From Chitinophaga nivalis (lineage in GTDB: Bacteria; Bacteroidota; Bacteroidia; Chitinophagales; Chitinophagaceae): a stretch of DNA of 64,000 bases. Shown here one piece after another: positions 43,770 through 53,240 of the stretch. The notes beneath the pieces are model-generated. The model did no database searches. It was not told the origin of the DNA and saw only the letters and a program-made list of their open reading frames with translations. The stretch covers positions 8,048,087 through 8,112,086 of the forward strand of contig NZ_JAPDNR010000001.1 in NCBI RefSeq assembly GCF_025989125.1, read 5' to 3'. The position numbers and the translations under genes are program-made. The first letter of the stretch is position 1. Each line of letters begins with the position of its first letter.

Positions 43770-44972
43770 TTATTTCTTAGCAGCTAAAGCATCTATTTCT
43801 TTCCGGATCTGCTGATTCTTGGGTGCCAGGGTTAAGGCAGCCTGATAAGCCGCCAGGGCTTTATCTTTGTTACCGATACGTACGTAGGCCTGCGCCAGCA
43901 TCTGCTGCGCATGTGCACTCATCGGATAATTACGTACGTTAAGTGATAACAGCTGAATAGCACTGTTGAGTTTTTCCTGACTCAGGGCATAACGTCCGAT
44001 TCCATCTGTCAGTGCTTCGGATGGCACAAACGTAAAACCGTTTTGCAGTGATAGTTTTTCAAATTGATGCGTATACAGCTCCGGTGCATCTACCAGCTGT
44101 TTTACCTGCGACTGGTATCCCTTAAAAATAAATTTCAACCCGTCATAGGTGCCCGGTAAGGCCACCGTGCCATGGTCATCCTCCTCATAATAATGCCAGT
44201 TCCATCTTAAGCCGCTTTCCGCCGCTGCCGGCAGTATACTGGTTGTAAAACGGCGGATAGCACGGGGATGATCTGTAGTGGTGTCCTGTGGCAGCAATAC
44301 TTTATTGGCCAGTGCTACATACAGCTGGGAACCCTTGAAAGCAACAGCACTTAAAAGGCTGGCTGCTTCATTATTCAGTTTCTCATTATCCCACCACAAA
44401 CTCGGGTCCAGTGCGATATAGGCATTAAAGAGATGATTATGTTTGAGACAAACATTCACGGTAAACAGTCCACCGAAAGAATGGCCGGTTAATAGCTGAT
44501 AGCCGCTGGTCCGGTAGTTTTTATTGATATGCGGGATCAACTCTCTTTCCAGGAAGGCAACAAACTGTTCGCCGCCACCACTGGTTTCATACAACATGCC
44601 TTTTTTACCGGGACGGGTAGTGATAAAACGGGTAGGCGTAAGATCACGGGTACGATCTGTATTGGGAATGGCGATGATAATCATCTCCGGTATCATGGCA
44701 TACATGCCTCTCGACAGGTACTGTACAATGGCAGAAGCACTGTGAAAATTCATGTCGCCATCCAGGAGGTACATCACCGGATATTTTCCTGGCGTATAGT
44801 CTTTACTGTTATAAGACTCCGGCAACCATACCCAATAAGGTCTGTCTTCTTTCAGGATGTTGGAATGTAACACCTGTTTATTTCCAATCAGCAAGCTTTT
44901 TCCTGTATCCTGCTGTGCGAACAGCGGCAAACAGAAAATACTGCATAATAAAACAACAAATATCGAACGCAT
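43770..44972 (-). CDS. Secreted esterase (IroE/Fes-like) with C-terminal TPR
   Basis: 400 aa with a signal peptide (L-L-C-S-I-F-C-L-P-L-F-A-Q). Esterase-D/Fes-type hydrolase domain: Y-P-V-M-Y-L-L-D-G-D, I-A-I-P-N-T-D-R-T-R-D-L-T-P, nucleophile G-H-S-F-G-G, later D-D-H-G-T-V as probable acid/base. These enzymes cleave trilactone siderophores and similar esters. A C-terminal tetratricopeptide-like region (N-K-D-K-A-L-A-A-Y-Q-A-A-L) follows. It lies 17 bases downstream of the PepSY gene in the same operon, so a role in iron-siderophore use is likely. Confidence 0.8.
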   Translation of the reverse strand: MRSIFVVLLCSIFCLPLFAQQDTGKSLLIGNKQVLHSNILKEDRPYWVWLPESYNSKDYTPGKYPVMYLLDGDMNFHSASAIVQYLSRGMYAMIPEMIIIAIPNTDRTRDLTPTRFITTRPGKKGMLYETSGGGEQFVAFLERELIPHINKNYRTSGYQLLTGHSFGGLFTVNVCLKHNHLFNAYIALDPSLWWDNEKLNNEAASLLSAVAFKGSQLYVALANKVLLPQDTTTDHPRAIRRFTTSILPAAAESGLRWNWHYYEEDDHGTVALPGTYDGLKFIFKGYQSQVKQLVDAPELYTHQFEKLSLQNGFTFVPSEALTDGIGRYALSQEKLNSAIQLLSLNVRNYPMSAHAQQMLAQAYVRIGNKDKALAAYQAALTLAPKNQQIRKEIDALAAKK

Positions 44973-44989
44973 AAAATAGGATTATATCA

Positions 44990-46174
44990 TCAGGCAATAG
45001 CGGCAGTTCTTTTTACAGGTGCCGGCTTTTTTGTTTTTTTTCTTCTTCCCCACCAGATCAGGAAACCGGTAATCGGCAAGGAGGTACAGATCAGTCCCAC
45101 CATGAAAGTGATGATCTTACCTGTCCAGCCATACCAGAATCCCAGGTGCAGGTTCATATTCATATTTTCAATTCTTTCCGCTTTTTGCAAAGCTACCGGT
45201 ATCGCCATGGCTTCACCGGTATATTTATTCATCAGCGTCATTTTACCGTCGTAACCTTTTAATCCGATCCGGCTGCCGGCAATAGCGTAATAGGTGGTAA
45301 CGCTGTCTTTCGGAGGAATGGTGAGCCTTACCTGGGTCACACCATCCTGTGCAAACTGGCGGTCCAAAATTGTCTGCAATGGCATCACAGTACTGTTGGC
45401 ATCATAGGCCGGTGCAAATTTGCGCATTGCCTGATAGGCGCCTGATTGTCCGCCCAATGCCTGATGCAGCGTTTTGTTCATGGTTTTATTCACAATGATA
45501 AGCCCGGTAACCGTCAGCATCAGAGCTGGTAACAAGCTATAAAAACCCAGTACATTGTGCAGGTCATAATTCACCCTTCTCCACTTACCTTTCCATTTTA
45601 TTTTGAAACATTGTTCTTTACCTGATTTATTCCATTTCTTCGGCCACCATAAAATCAGTCCGCCAATCAGTTCCAGTAAAAAGATAAAGGTGGCCATCTC
45701 CACAATCAGGTTGCCAGGCTCGTGTAACAGCAACTGGCTGTGGATATGCGCTATCGTATAAAAAAAGTAATACGCACCATCTGTTGCCAGCATTTCACCG
45801 GTATACGGATTTACCCAGGTAAATTTGAATTGTTGCTGTTTATCTGCAGAAGCTATTTTGAAACTGCTGGTACGGTCTTTATAGGCGACAAAATAAAATG
45901 GTTTCCGGTCGGGGTTGGCCTTGCGGAAGGCTGCAATGAGTTGCTCCGGCGTCATTTGCGGCCCTTTGGCTTCCTGTACGGAGATGGCTTTACCTGCCCG
46001 CCAGTCGATGATATCATCACAGAAAACAAAGATGGTACCGCTGAGGCATACCACAAAGATGATAATGCCGGAGCTAAGCCCCAACCAAAGATGCAGCCAG
46101 CTGTTGATACGGCTGAATAAGGAAGGGCCTTTCTTTTTTGGTGTAGCGGAATTGTTGGTCTTTTTTGCGAACAT
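44990..46174 (-). CDS. PepSY-associated membrane protein (PiuB-like)
   Basis: 394 aa from M-F-A-K at 46174; a start at 46198 adds 8 residues. Four membrane spans: W-L-H-L-W-L-G-L-S-S-G-I-I-I-F-V near the N-terminus with W-x-x-x-H-x-W-L-G, two in the middle (L-L-E-L-I-G-G-L-I-L-W-W and Y-D-L-H-N-V-L-G-F-Y), and one near the C-terminus with a basic tail. Histidines on spans suggest haem binding, as in ferric-siderophore reductases of the PiuB/FoxB group. Operon partner of the TonB receptor. Confidence 0.9.
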   Translation of the reverse strand: MFAKKTNNSATPKKKGPSLFSRINSWLHLWLGLSSGIIIFVVCLSGTIFVFCDDIIDWRAGKAISVQEAKGPQMTPEQLIAAFRKANPDRKPFYFVAYKDRTSSFKIASADKQQQFKFTWVNPYTGEMLATDGAYYFFYTIAHIHSQLLLHEPGNLIVEMATFIFLLELIGGLILWWPKKWNKSGKEQCFKIKWKGKWRRVNYDLHNVLGFYSLLPALMLTVTGLIIVNKTMNKTLHQALGGQSGAYQAMRKFAPAYDANSTVMPLQTILDRQFAQDGVTQVRLTIPPKDSVTTYYAIAGSRIGLKGYDGKMTLMNKYTGEAMAIPVALQKAERIENMNMNLHLGFWYGWTGKIITFMVGLICTSLPITGFLIWWGRRKKTKKPAPVKRTAAIA

Positions 46175-46190
46175 GATGATAATAAGTAGG

Positions 46191-46221
46191 CCCCGCAACC
46201 ACCACCTGGTGGATTGCGGGG
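46191..46221. other. Hairpin between TonB receptor and PepSY genes
   Basis: Inverted repeat CCCCGCAA (46191-46198) with TTGCGGGG (46214-46221) and inner complementarity. Sits between operon genes, so it may stabilise the upstream mRNA or partly terminate it. Confidence 0.5.
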
Positions 46222-46244
46222 CGTTATCAATAAGTTAAGATCCT

Positions 46245-48629
46245 TTAGAAAATCTTGTAGGAAACGTTGAATACAAACTGACGGGTACTCTCTCTCAATG
46301 CCCAGGCATCACTGGTCCAGTATTCCTTGTTGGTCAGGTTATTCACCTTAATGCCTACACGATACTTAGGACGTTCGTAGAAAATAGTGGCATCCAGCTT
46401 AACAAAGGATGGCACCATAAACGTGAACGGATCTTTATTGAAGGAACCATCTTTTCTCTTGGTACGGTTGTTCATAAAGAACGATTCACTTTGATAATTA
46501 CCACCGATACCGATACCCAGGCCTTTCAGCTTACCCTCCATCAGTTTGTAGCTGATCCAGGTGTTGGCGGTATGTTGCGGGGCAGAAGTAGGACGCAGTC
46601 CCAGCACAGATGAATCGCCCTGGGTAAATTTGCTGCTGTTGTAACCATAACCGAAAATAGCGTGGAAACCACGGAACGGATTCGCAATCAGATCGGCCTC
46701 AAAACCGCTGCTGCGTTGGGTACCATCCTGCAGAGAGTAGTTGGGATGTTCCGGGTCATTCCGTACCCTGTTTTTCACTTCAATGTTGTAGTAACTAAGG
46801 GTACCGGATAATTTACCATTCAGCAATTCGAGTTTCACCCCACCTTCCAGCTGGTTGGCATGTTCCGGTTTAAAGGTGGTTTTTTCTTTCGGATCGGCGT
46901 TAAATACCAGTCCTGGAGGCACATTCGTAAAACCGTTGGTATAGTTACCAAACAGGGAAACTTTATCTTTCACCACCTGGTATACCACTCCAAATTTAGG
47001 AGAGATAGCCGTCTGGCTGTAGTCATCGCCTTTGCTGTTATAATGGTCTATTCTGGCGCTGGCCATTACGAGTAATGCATCGGTAATACTCAGTACATCA
47101 GAGATATAGGCACTATAGGTCTGATAGTTTCTGTCGTAAGGCGTGCGTTTCATGGCAGCCAGCATTTGTTCATATTTATCTATGGAGATGTCTGCCGGAC
47201 GCTGATTTACTTTTACCACATCGTAATTATTCACGGTAGCACGTGTATCCGTAGAGGTTACCTGGGTATAATCGAGTCCTGCCAGCAGGCGGTTCCGCAT
47301 ACGACCTATTTTGAAGTCGCCGTTGAAATTCTGTTGTACCTGATTGACGCCAAAGGAGCTGGGGATATGCATGATCCTGCGGGTCATGGAATCTTCCTTA
47401 CCCAGCAGCAGGAACAGGTAATTGGCGTTATTGTCGGTATTCGCATAGGAATAACTGGTGGTAGAAGTCCATTGGTCATTGATGCGATAAGTTACTTTGG
47501 CAAAAGCGTTGAAGATATTGGCGCGGCTTTGCAGATCATTATTGGTATAGGCGTGTTTGAAATCGAAGTTCAGTTCATCAAAGCTTTTCGCTTTTACGGT
47601 GTTGGCTACACTACCAATATAGGTGGTATTGCGTTTGGTATGGAACAGTTCAAAATCCACATCTACCGTGAGGCGTTTATTCAGCTTGAAGGTAAAGGCG
47701 GGTGCAGCTGCCAGTGTATTGGAGCGGCCTTCGTCGAGGAAGCTGTTTTGTTTTTCTGCTGCCGCATTAAGGCGGAAGAGGATCGTTTTATTTTTGTTGA
47801 GGGGCAGGTTTACATCTGCATTTACCCGATGCAGGTTAAAACTGCCACCGGTATAACCTATTTCCAGGCGGGTATCTTCCAAAGGTTTTTTAGTAACCCG
47901 GTTCACCAAACCACCATAAGACAACATAACACCACCAAACAAAGTACCGGATGGTCCTTTGATCACTTCAATGGATTCCAGGTTTACCGGATCAGACATA
48001 GATACCCAGTTAGTTGCCATACCATTGCGGATAGCACCGCCGGCATTGGCGCCGCTGAAGCCACGCATCCGGATAGAAAGCCCGATACCACCGGAACCTA
48101 CACCCTGTGTAACATTACTTACACCGGGCGCCATTTGCAACGCGCTTTTAAAGTCTGTCACAATCTGTTCAGTAAATAATTCTTTCGGAATAACAGTATA
48201 TACCTGCGGATTTTCCAGGTTGGAGAGCTGCATACGGGCTACGTATTCACTTTGTTTTTTGGCAAAGCGGGTAGCTGCGGAGGTCACTACTACTTCATTC
48301 AATCCCTGCGCCGCTGTTTGCAGCTGTATCGTCACTTCCGTTGTACGATTGGCTTCCACATCTACGGTAGTTGCAGTAGCATGATGTCCCATTAAGGATA
48401 CTTCCAGGGTATATTGACCCGGTTTCACTTTCGGGATCACGAAATTTCCATCATCATCCGATAAGGCTGTTTTATTCAATGTTCTCAACAAAACAGAAAC
48501 GGCAGCAGCCGGCTTGTTATCGGAAGTGGTAATCTTTCCTTTTACAGTACCGCCGGGTGTTTGGGCAGCAGCCATCCAATAAATGAAACTAAAGCAGCAG
48601 CAAAGGAGGGTAGGTAATAGTTTACGCAT
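46245..48629 (-). CDS. TonB-dependent siderophore receptor (FhuA-like)
   Basis: 794 aa from M-R-K-L-L-P at 48629, which gives a proper signal peptide (to A-A-A-Q); the longer frame to 48773 would place an untypical tail in front. CarboxypepD-reg-like domain ~25-105, plug ~120-240 (V-V-V-T-S-A, R-M-R-G-F, I-E-V-I-K-G-P-S-G-T-L-F-G), and a siderophore-type barrel ending Y-K-I-F. First gene of the operon with PepSY and esterase genes, a common ferric-siderophore uptake set in Bacteroidota. Probably iron-regulated, but no Fur box was identified by eye. Confidence 0.93.
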   Translation of the reverse strand: MRKLLPTLLCCCFSFIYWMAAAQTPGGTVKGKITTSDNKPAAAVSVLLRTLNKTALSDDDGNFVIPKVKPGQYTLEVSLMGHHATATTVDVEANRTTEVTIQLQTAAQGLNEVVVTSAATRFAKKQSEYVARMQLSNLENPQVYTVIPKELFTEQIVTDFKSALQMAPGVSNVTQGVGSGGIGLSIRMRGFSGANAGGAIRNGMATNWVSMSDPVNLESIEVIKGPSGTLFGGVMLSYGGLVNRVTKKPLEDTRLEIGYTGGSFNLHRVNADVNLPLNKNKTILFRLNAAAEKQNSFLDEGRSNTLAAAPAFTFKLNKRLTVDVDFELFHTKRNTTYIGSVANTVKAKSFDELNFDFKHAYTNNDLQSRANIFNAFAKVTYRINDQWTSTTSYSYANTDNNANYLFLLLGKEDSMTRRIMHIPSSFGVNQVQQNFNGDFKIGRMRNRLLAGLDYTQVTSTDTRATVNNYDVVKVNQRPADISIDKYEQMLAAMKRTPYDRNYQTYSAYISDVLSITDALLVMASARIDHYNSKGDDYSQTAISPKFGVVYQVVKDKVSLFGNYTNGFTNVPPGLVFNADPKEKTTFKPEHANQLEGGVKLELLNGKLSGTLSYYNIEVKNRVRNDPEHPNYSLQDGTQRSSGFEADLIANPFRGFHAIFGYGYNSSKFTQGDSSVLGLRPTSAPQHTANTWISYKLMEGKLKGLGIGIGGNYQSESFFMNNRTKRKDGSFNKDPFTFMVPSFVKLDATIFYERPKYRVGIKVNNLTNKEYWTSDAWALRESTRQFVFNVSYKIF

Positions 48630-48748
48630 AAATACAATATCTATAAAGCCCAGGGTATAAAACAGGGAAATGCGGGGCAAAGCTAGGAAGAGTATCAAAG
48701 TACCCCCACGCGGATCGGGAATCCTATTTACGCAATCAGGAAAAAAAA

Positions 48749-48773
48749 ATGCGTTGCCGGGAAAGCAACGCAT
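48749..48773 (-). terminator. Terminator after the thioesterase gene
   Basis: 9-bp stem ATGCGTTGC (48749-48757) with its complement (48765-48773), and a run of A on the left strand, a T run for minus-strand transcripts. It ends the thioesterase transcript. Confidence 0.8.
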
Positions 48774-48796
48774 CAGGAAATAATATGGTAAAAGAT

Positions 48797-49189
48797 TTAT
48801 TCTTCTCTTAATCGTTCGTCGGTATACGTGATGGTGGTTTTACCATGCGGTACCGGTCTGCCATGTTCATCCACACTCACAAATACAATTTTATCGATGG
48901 TGAGGATACTCTTCTGGGTAATTTTATTTCTCACTTCACAGGCCAGCGTCAGGGAAGTAGTACCGAAATGAATGGCTTTGATACCCAATTCCACAATGTC
49001 GCCCTGGCGGGCAGAATTGATAAAATTGATTTCCGACATGTATTTTGTTACACAACGATTGGTACCCAGCTGAATGATGGTATAGATAGCAGCTTCTTCA
49101 TCTATCCACCGCAACAAACTACCGCCAAACAAAGTCCCGTGTGCATTCAGGTCCTCCGGCTTCACCCATTTCCTCGTATAAAAGTTCAT
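48797..49189 (-). CDS. Hotdog-fold acyl-CoA thioesterase (YciA-like)
   Basis: 130 aa from M-N-F-Y-T-R-K-W at 49189. Hotdog motif of the acyl-CoA hydrolase group: N-A-H-G-T-L-F-G-G-S-L-L-R-W-I-D-E-E-A-A, with I-N-F-I-N-S-A-R-Q-G-D-I-V-E and a final T-I-D-K-I-V-F-V-S-V-D-E-H-G-R-P. Hydrolyses short to medium acyl-CoA. Monocistronic. Confidence 0.92.
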   Translation of the reverse strand: MNFYTRKWVKPEDLNAHGTLFGGSLLRWIDEEAAIYTIIQLGTNRCVTKYMSEINFINSARQGDIVELGIKAIHFGTTSLTLACEVRNKITQKSILTIDKIVFVSVDEHGRPVPHGKTTITYTDERLREE

Positions 49190-49244
49190 GACATTTTTTT
49201 TATTAAGACGCAAAACTATTAAGAATTACGCATTTCCAGACAAG

Positions 49245-49304
49245 CAAAACGCATGGTTTAACAGACATTTGTGAAGACAATCAGTCCGTAAACCATGCGT
49301 TTTG
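49245..49304. terminator. Inverted repeat between TerC and thioesterase genes
   Basis: 16-bp perfect arms (49245-49260 with 49289-49304) and a 28-base loop. It probably terminates the TerC transcript coming from the right. Confidence 0.55.
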
Positions 49305-49324
49305 TTCGCTAACACGTTGCTGCG

Positions 49325-50107
49325 TTATTTTTCATCCAGCTCCCGCTGATGCAGTTTTACCGGCTTGGAGGCGCCGGCCCTCATTTTCAGATTCAGCACC
49401 TCAATGAATACGGAGAAGGCCATCGCAAAATAAATATAGCCTTTCGGAATATGCTGATCGAAGCTTTCTGCCAGCAGCGATACGCCAATCAGTAACAGGA
49501 AAGAAAGCGCCAGCATTTTTACAGTCGGATGTTTGTTCACGAAATTGCTGATCGACTCAGATGCAATCAGCATGACGCCCACTGCGATTACCACAGCCGC
49601 AATCATGATTTCCACATGATCCGCCATACCTACTGCCGTAATAACGGAATCGAGAGAAAATACAATATCCAGCAACAGGATCTGAATAATCACCTGCCAG
49701 AAGCTATGTACTTTTTTCGCGGAGGTAGCATGTTCACCGCCTTCCAGCTTTTCGTGGATTTCTGCCGTACTCTTGTAAATGAGAAATAAACCACCGATCA
49801 GTAAAATCAGGTCGCGGCCGGAAATAGCTGTTTTAGCCAGCCATTCCGGGTTCTGCAAACCAATCCAGCTGCCTATGTTAAAAAGAGGTTGTGTAAGAGA
49901 CATGATCCAGCTGATGGATAACAGCAACAGCACGCGGATAAACATGGCCAGTCCCAGGCCCAGCTGGCGGGCTTTTTTTTGTTTTTCTGCCGGTAGTTTA
50001 CCGGACAAAATGGAAATAAATACAATGTTGTCGATTCCCAGTACTATTTCCAGTACGGTTAAAGTTAAGAGGCTTATCAAAGCATCTGCCGTAAAAAGAT
50101 GTTCCAT
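49325..50107 (-). CDS. TerC-family membrane protein
   Basis: 260 aa, seven hydrophobic spans. Typical TerC features: L-E-I-V-L-G-I-D-N-I-V-F-I-S-I-L-S-G near the start (conserved acid pair), G-R-D-L-I-L-L-I-G-G-L-F-L-I-Y-K, and L-L-D-I-V-F-S-L-D-S-V-I-T-A-V-G. TerC proteins take part in metal (manganese) handling or export. Monocistronic. Confidence 0.93.
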   Translation of the reverse strand: MEHLFTADALISLLTLTVLEIVLGIDNIVFISILSGKLPAEKQKKARQLGLGLAMFIRVLLLLSISWIMSLTQPLFNIGSWIGLQNPEWLAKTAISGRDLILLIGGLFLIYKSTAEIHEKLEGGEHATSAKKVHSFWQVIIQILLLDIVFSLDSVITAVGMADHVEIMIAAVVIAVGVMLIASESISNFVNKHPTVKMLALSFLLLIGVSLLAESFDQHIPKGYIYFAMAFSVFIEVLNLKMRAGASKPVKLHQRELDEK

Positions 50108-50259
50108 ATATAGGTTGTTATGATGCAGCGGTGTAGTTCCCTGCAGAAAATGAACCCGAAAGTAAAGAATAAAGCCTTAATTAAACAGCTTCGGGCAGCT
50201 ATACAGGAAGATCTTCCCGTATAGCTGCCCGAAAGGTGCGATACCACCTGCCGTTGTGC

Positions 50260-51132
50260 CTAATTTATTTTATGCACAGTCAGGTTATCATAGTAGATAT
50301 AACCGTCGGTATCCGATTGCCAGTAGGTCTGGCTGCCGCCCCGGAAGGTATGGAAAGCAACTTTTTTGATCAGCCGCTGACTGTCGTTGGTTGTCCAGCG
50401 GATATCCGTGTCCAGTACTACAGTACCATCGATAACGATTTGCACATGACCATTTTTATTGCTGCCGGTATTGCTTTTGATATAGAGGTGTACGTGATAG
50501 GTTTGTCCTTTGTTCAGGCTGCCGGTAGCCGGATATGATTTGCCAAAGGTATCCCCGAAATCGCCTGGCTGATCTTTATAATAAACATAGGGTTGGAAAT
50601 ACACCCGACCGGGGCCGCTGCTGTACCACATCAGGCGTAAGCTGCCGCCGTTGCCATCCCATCCGGGATCGCCGCCGGTATTCCCTTCCCCTACCAGGAA
50701 ACCAAATCCCACCTTACCGCCGCGACTCCAGTCGAACTGGCTGTGGAAGCGGATATCATAATCCATTTCATAGGCCTCCCCATCTGCTACATCAATATTG
50801 CCGATCAGACCTCCGGCGCCCGACAGGGCATTTTTAAGCAGGGTAATTCTGCAGCTGCCATTGGAAATGTAGGCACGGGAAGCATTCCAGCCGGAGATGT
50901 TACCGAAGTCGGTGTTGGCATCGGCGCTGCTGTAGGTGCCGGTAGTGCGGTTGTCCCAATTCACCGACCAGGTGCTGTTGACTGCGGCGGCACTAACATC
51001 TTTGGCAGCAGCGGTGTTGTTGTCAGATGATGGCGCGAAGGCCTCATTGGGTTTAGTGCAGGAGAAGGCGGTTACAACCAGTGATAGGGTGGCTGTAACC
51101 ATCACTGTCAACATGTTTGATCTGGGTTTCAT
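50260..51132 (-). CDS. Surface lipoprotein, polysaccharide-lyase (PL14/PL20-like) jelly roll
   Basis: 290 aa from M-K-P-R-S-N at 51132 (the frame extends to 51171). Lipobox T-A-F-S-C near residue 24. The mature part is a beta jelly roll with G-G-K-V-G-F-G-F-L-V-G-E, G-G-S-L-R-L-M-W-Y, Y-V-Y-Y-K-D-Q-P-G-D-F-G-D, N-G-H-V-Q-I-V-I-D-G and V-A-F-H-T-F-R-G-G-S-Q-T-Y-W, a pattern of alginate/glucuronan-type lyases. Substrate would be an acidic glycan; not proven. The next gene upstream, divergent, is a GntP-type permease. Confidence 0.7.
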   Translation of the reverse strand: MKPRSNMLTVMVTATLSLVVTAFSCTKPNEAFAPSSDNNTAAAKDVSAAAVNSTWSVNWDNRTTGTYSSADANTDFGNISGWNASRAYISNGSCRITLLKNALSGAGGLIGNIDVADGEAYEMDYDIRFHSQFDWSRGGKVGFGFLVGEGNTGGDPGWDGNGGSLRLMWYSSGPGRVYFQPYVYYKDQPGDFGDTFGKSYPATGSLNKGQTYHVHLYIKSNTGSNKNGHVQIVIDGTVVLDTDIRWTTNDSQRLIKKVAFHTFRGGSQTYWQSDTDGYIYYDNLTVHKIN

Positions 51133-51367
51133 TTTGTTTTTTTTAACGTGAAATAAGTGGAGATCGTACAAGGGTTACCAGTTGCTTCTTTGGCTGAATG
51201 GGTTGAATCATTCAATTCATCTAATTTAAATCGATTGTATTTTTCATATGGTTATTAAATTTAGTAATTACTTACGATTTTTCCAATTAAGAATATTCAC
51301 TCCGGAAAAACGTTGTTGAAAATATATTCTTGTCCGTTAGTTATATTGTAGAACGAAACCGTTCCCC

Positions 51368-52693
51368 ATGACCACTGCATTTTTACAACTCCTGGTGTCA
51401 CTGGCAGCAGGCATCGGTATCATCATCCTGTTGACAGCGAAGTATCGGATACCCGCCTTCTTCGCCCTGTTCCTCGCCTGCTTCCTGGTGGGCTGGGGCG
51501 TACAGCTGCCGGTACCTGCCATCATCAGCGCCATGAAAGACGGATTCGGCAACATCCTTAAATCCCTGGGATTTATTATTGTGCTGGGCACCCTGTTGGG
51601 CGTTATCCTGGAATATACCGGCGGTACCCGCGTGATGGCTGCCTTCATACTACGACTGGCAGGAGAAAAAAATGCCGCCCTGGCCATGGGCATCACCGGT
51701 TTCATTGTAGGCCTGCCCATCTTCTGCGACTCCGGCTATATTGTACTCAGTGGTTTGAATAAATCGGTAGCAGCGCGTACGCGGGTGGCTATGGTCACGA
51801 TGTCGGTTTCGCTGGCAGCGGGCTTATACGCCGTGCATTGCCTCATACCACCGCATCCCGGCGCTACCGCTGCTGCCGGCATGATACGGGTATCACCAGG
51901 CCTGCTGATGCTCACAGGTATCGCAGTGGCTATTCCTGCCGCTATAGCTGGCTGCTGGTGGGCTGCGTGGGCAGGTAAAAAATTGCCGGATATACCGGCT
52001 GTCACCACCCCCGAAATGGAAACAATCCCCCGGATACCGGTATGGCTGGCATTTCTACCGGTAGCCATTCCGATTCTGCTCATTGGTATTGGCGCCTTTA
52101 CCGGCCTGGAAAAACAGGCAACACCCATTGCCCGCATTACCGGCATATTGGGCGATCCGGTGATTGCTTTATCTATCGGTATCTTACTGGCAGCTATGCA
52201 GCTTCCTGCCCGCACTGCCGCGGTTATCAGTCCACTGATGCAGGAAGCGGCAGAAAAAGCCGGCGGTATACTGGTGATCATCGGCGCGGGCGGCGCATTT
52301 GGGGCGGTACTTGCCGCTACCGGTATGGGCCGGCACCTGGGCACCGCCTTTCACCTGGGACAGGCAGGCATCTTCTTTCCTTTTCTGCTGGCAGCTTTGC
52401 TGAAAACAGCCCAGGGTTCTTCCACGGTAGCCATCATCACGGCGGCGGCCATTGTAGAACCACTATTACCGGCACTGGGACTGAATGACCCGACCGGACG
52501 ACTACTTTGTATGCTGGCACTGGGTGGGGGCTCTATGATGATTTCGCATGCGAATGATGCGTATTTCTGGGTGGTAGCCAAATTCTCCGGCGTGGAAATG
52601 AAAGCTATGCTGAAAGTATATTCCGTGGCAACGCTCCTGATGGGGTTAACCACACTGGCAGTGGTGTATATTTTATCTTTGATCTTACGGTAG
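51368..52693 (+). CDS. GntP-family gluconate/sugar-acid permease
   Basis: 441 aa, about twelve spans. Family motifs: L-V-G-W-G-V-Q near the start, G-F-G-N-I-L-K-S-L-G-F-I-I-V-L-G-T-L-L-G, G-L-P-I-F-C-D-S-G-Y-I-V-L, P-P-H-P-G-A-T-A-A-A-G and L-L-A-A-L-L-K-T-A-Q-G-S-S-T-V-A. Imports gluconate or related sugar acids with protons. No catabolic kinase gene is adjacent. Divergent from the lyase-like gene. Confidence 0.93.
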   Translation: MTTAFLQLLVSLAAGIGIIILLTAKYRIPAFFALFLACFLVGWGVQLPVPAIISAMKDGFGNILKSLGFIIVLGTLLGVILEYTGGTRVMAAFILRLAGEKNAALAMGITGFIVGLPIFCDSGYIVLSGLNKSVAARTRVAMVTMSVSLAAGLYAVHCLIPPHPGATAAAGMIRVSPGLLMLTGIAVAIPAAIAGCWWAAWAGKKLPDIPAVTTPEMETIPRIPVWLAFLPVAIPILLIGIGAFTGLEKQATPIARITGILGDPVIALSIGILLAAMQLPARTAAVISPLMQEAAEKAGGILVIIGAGGAFGAVLAATGMGRHLGTAFHLGQAGIFFPFLLAALLKTAQGSSTVAIITAAAIVEPLLPALGLNDPTGRLLCMLALGGGSMMISHANDAYFWVVAKFSGVEMKAMLKVYSVATLLMGLTTLAVVYILSLILR

Positions 52694-52791
52694 CAGATAC
52701 CCGGAGATACTGATAGATTATGCAGTATTCGCTCAAAGAACGGGTAATATTCGTACTACCGGCACCGTGATGATCTCCCTGAAATAAAAAA

Positions 52792-52807
52792 AGAGCCTGA
52801 CGGCTCT
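52792..52807 (-). terminator. Terminator abutting the TfoX-like gene
   Basis: AGAGCC (52792-52797) with GGCTCT (52802-52807) and a T run on the minus strand; short stem, touching the stop codon. Confidence 0.55.
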
Positions 52808-53154
52808 CATTTCATTTTGGCTCTTTTACCGGCGGCTATTCCTTGTTTGGCCCATTTGCGCATACCTTTTTCATCATCGTAGGCGTCGTCCGGCGCACTG
52901 CGGTAATGCAGATATACCATGGTGCCGTCTTTACGGGTGTTACTGAGTGTACTGCTACCAGCGGCATCCCATACCAGGTCGCTTTCATCATCTGATTTAA
53001 ACCAGATCACTCCTTTATCCACCAACGCAAACTGCACGCCGTCACAATAAATATGATGTCCTTCTGTTACGGCATTGATGGTTATTTTCCCTACGGGTTG
53101 CATGGCCCGTTTTATCCAGCTTAACAGCTGTTCTTCAGTCATATTCATATACAC
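52807..53154 (-). CDS. TfoX N-terminal domain-like protein
   Basis: 115 aa, possibly starting at M5 (53142). W-I-K-R-A-M-Q-P-V-G, then G-H-H-I-Y-C-D-G-V-Q-F-A-L-V-D-K-G-V-I-W-F-K and a K/R-rich tail follow the TfoX_N layout (the usual F-G-G-x-x-x-Y replaced). TfoX proteins regulate competence in some bacteria; this stand-alone domain in Bacteroidota has no known role. Confidence 0.6.
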   Translation of the reverse strand: MYMNMTEEQLLSWIKRAMQPVGKITINAVTEGHHIYCDGVQFALVDKGVIWFKSDDESDLVWDAAGSSTLSNTRKDGTMVYLHYRSAPDDAYDDEKGMRKWAKQGIAAGKRAKMK

Positions 53155-53177
53155 AAAATTAAAGAAAGCCGATAACT

Positions 53178-53219
53178 AAAAAGCCGTTTCAGTTGCTTTT
53201 GTCACTGAAACGGCTTTTT
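53178..53219. terminator. Terminator of the OmpA gene
   Basis: Perfect 16-bp inverted repeat (53178-53193 with 53204-53219) with A and T runs at the ends, so functional in both directions. It sits 22 bases past the OmpA stop. Confidence 0.85.
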
Positions 53220-53240
53220 GTTACCTGCTTTTTGCCGGTA

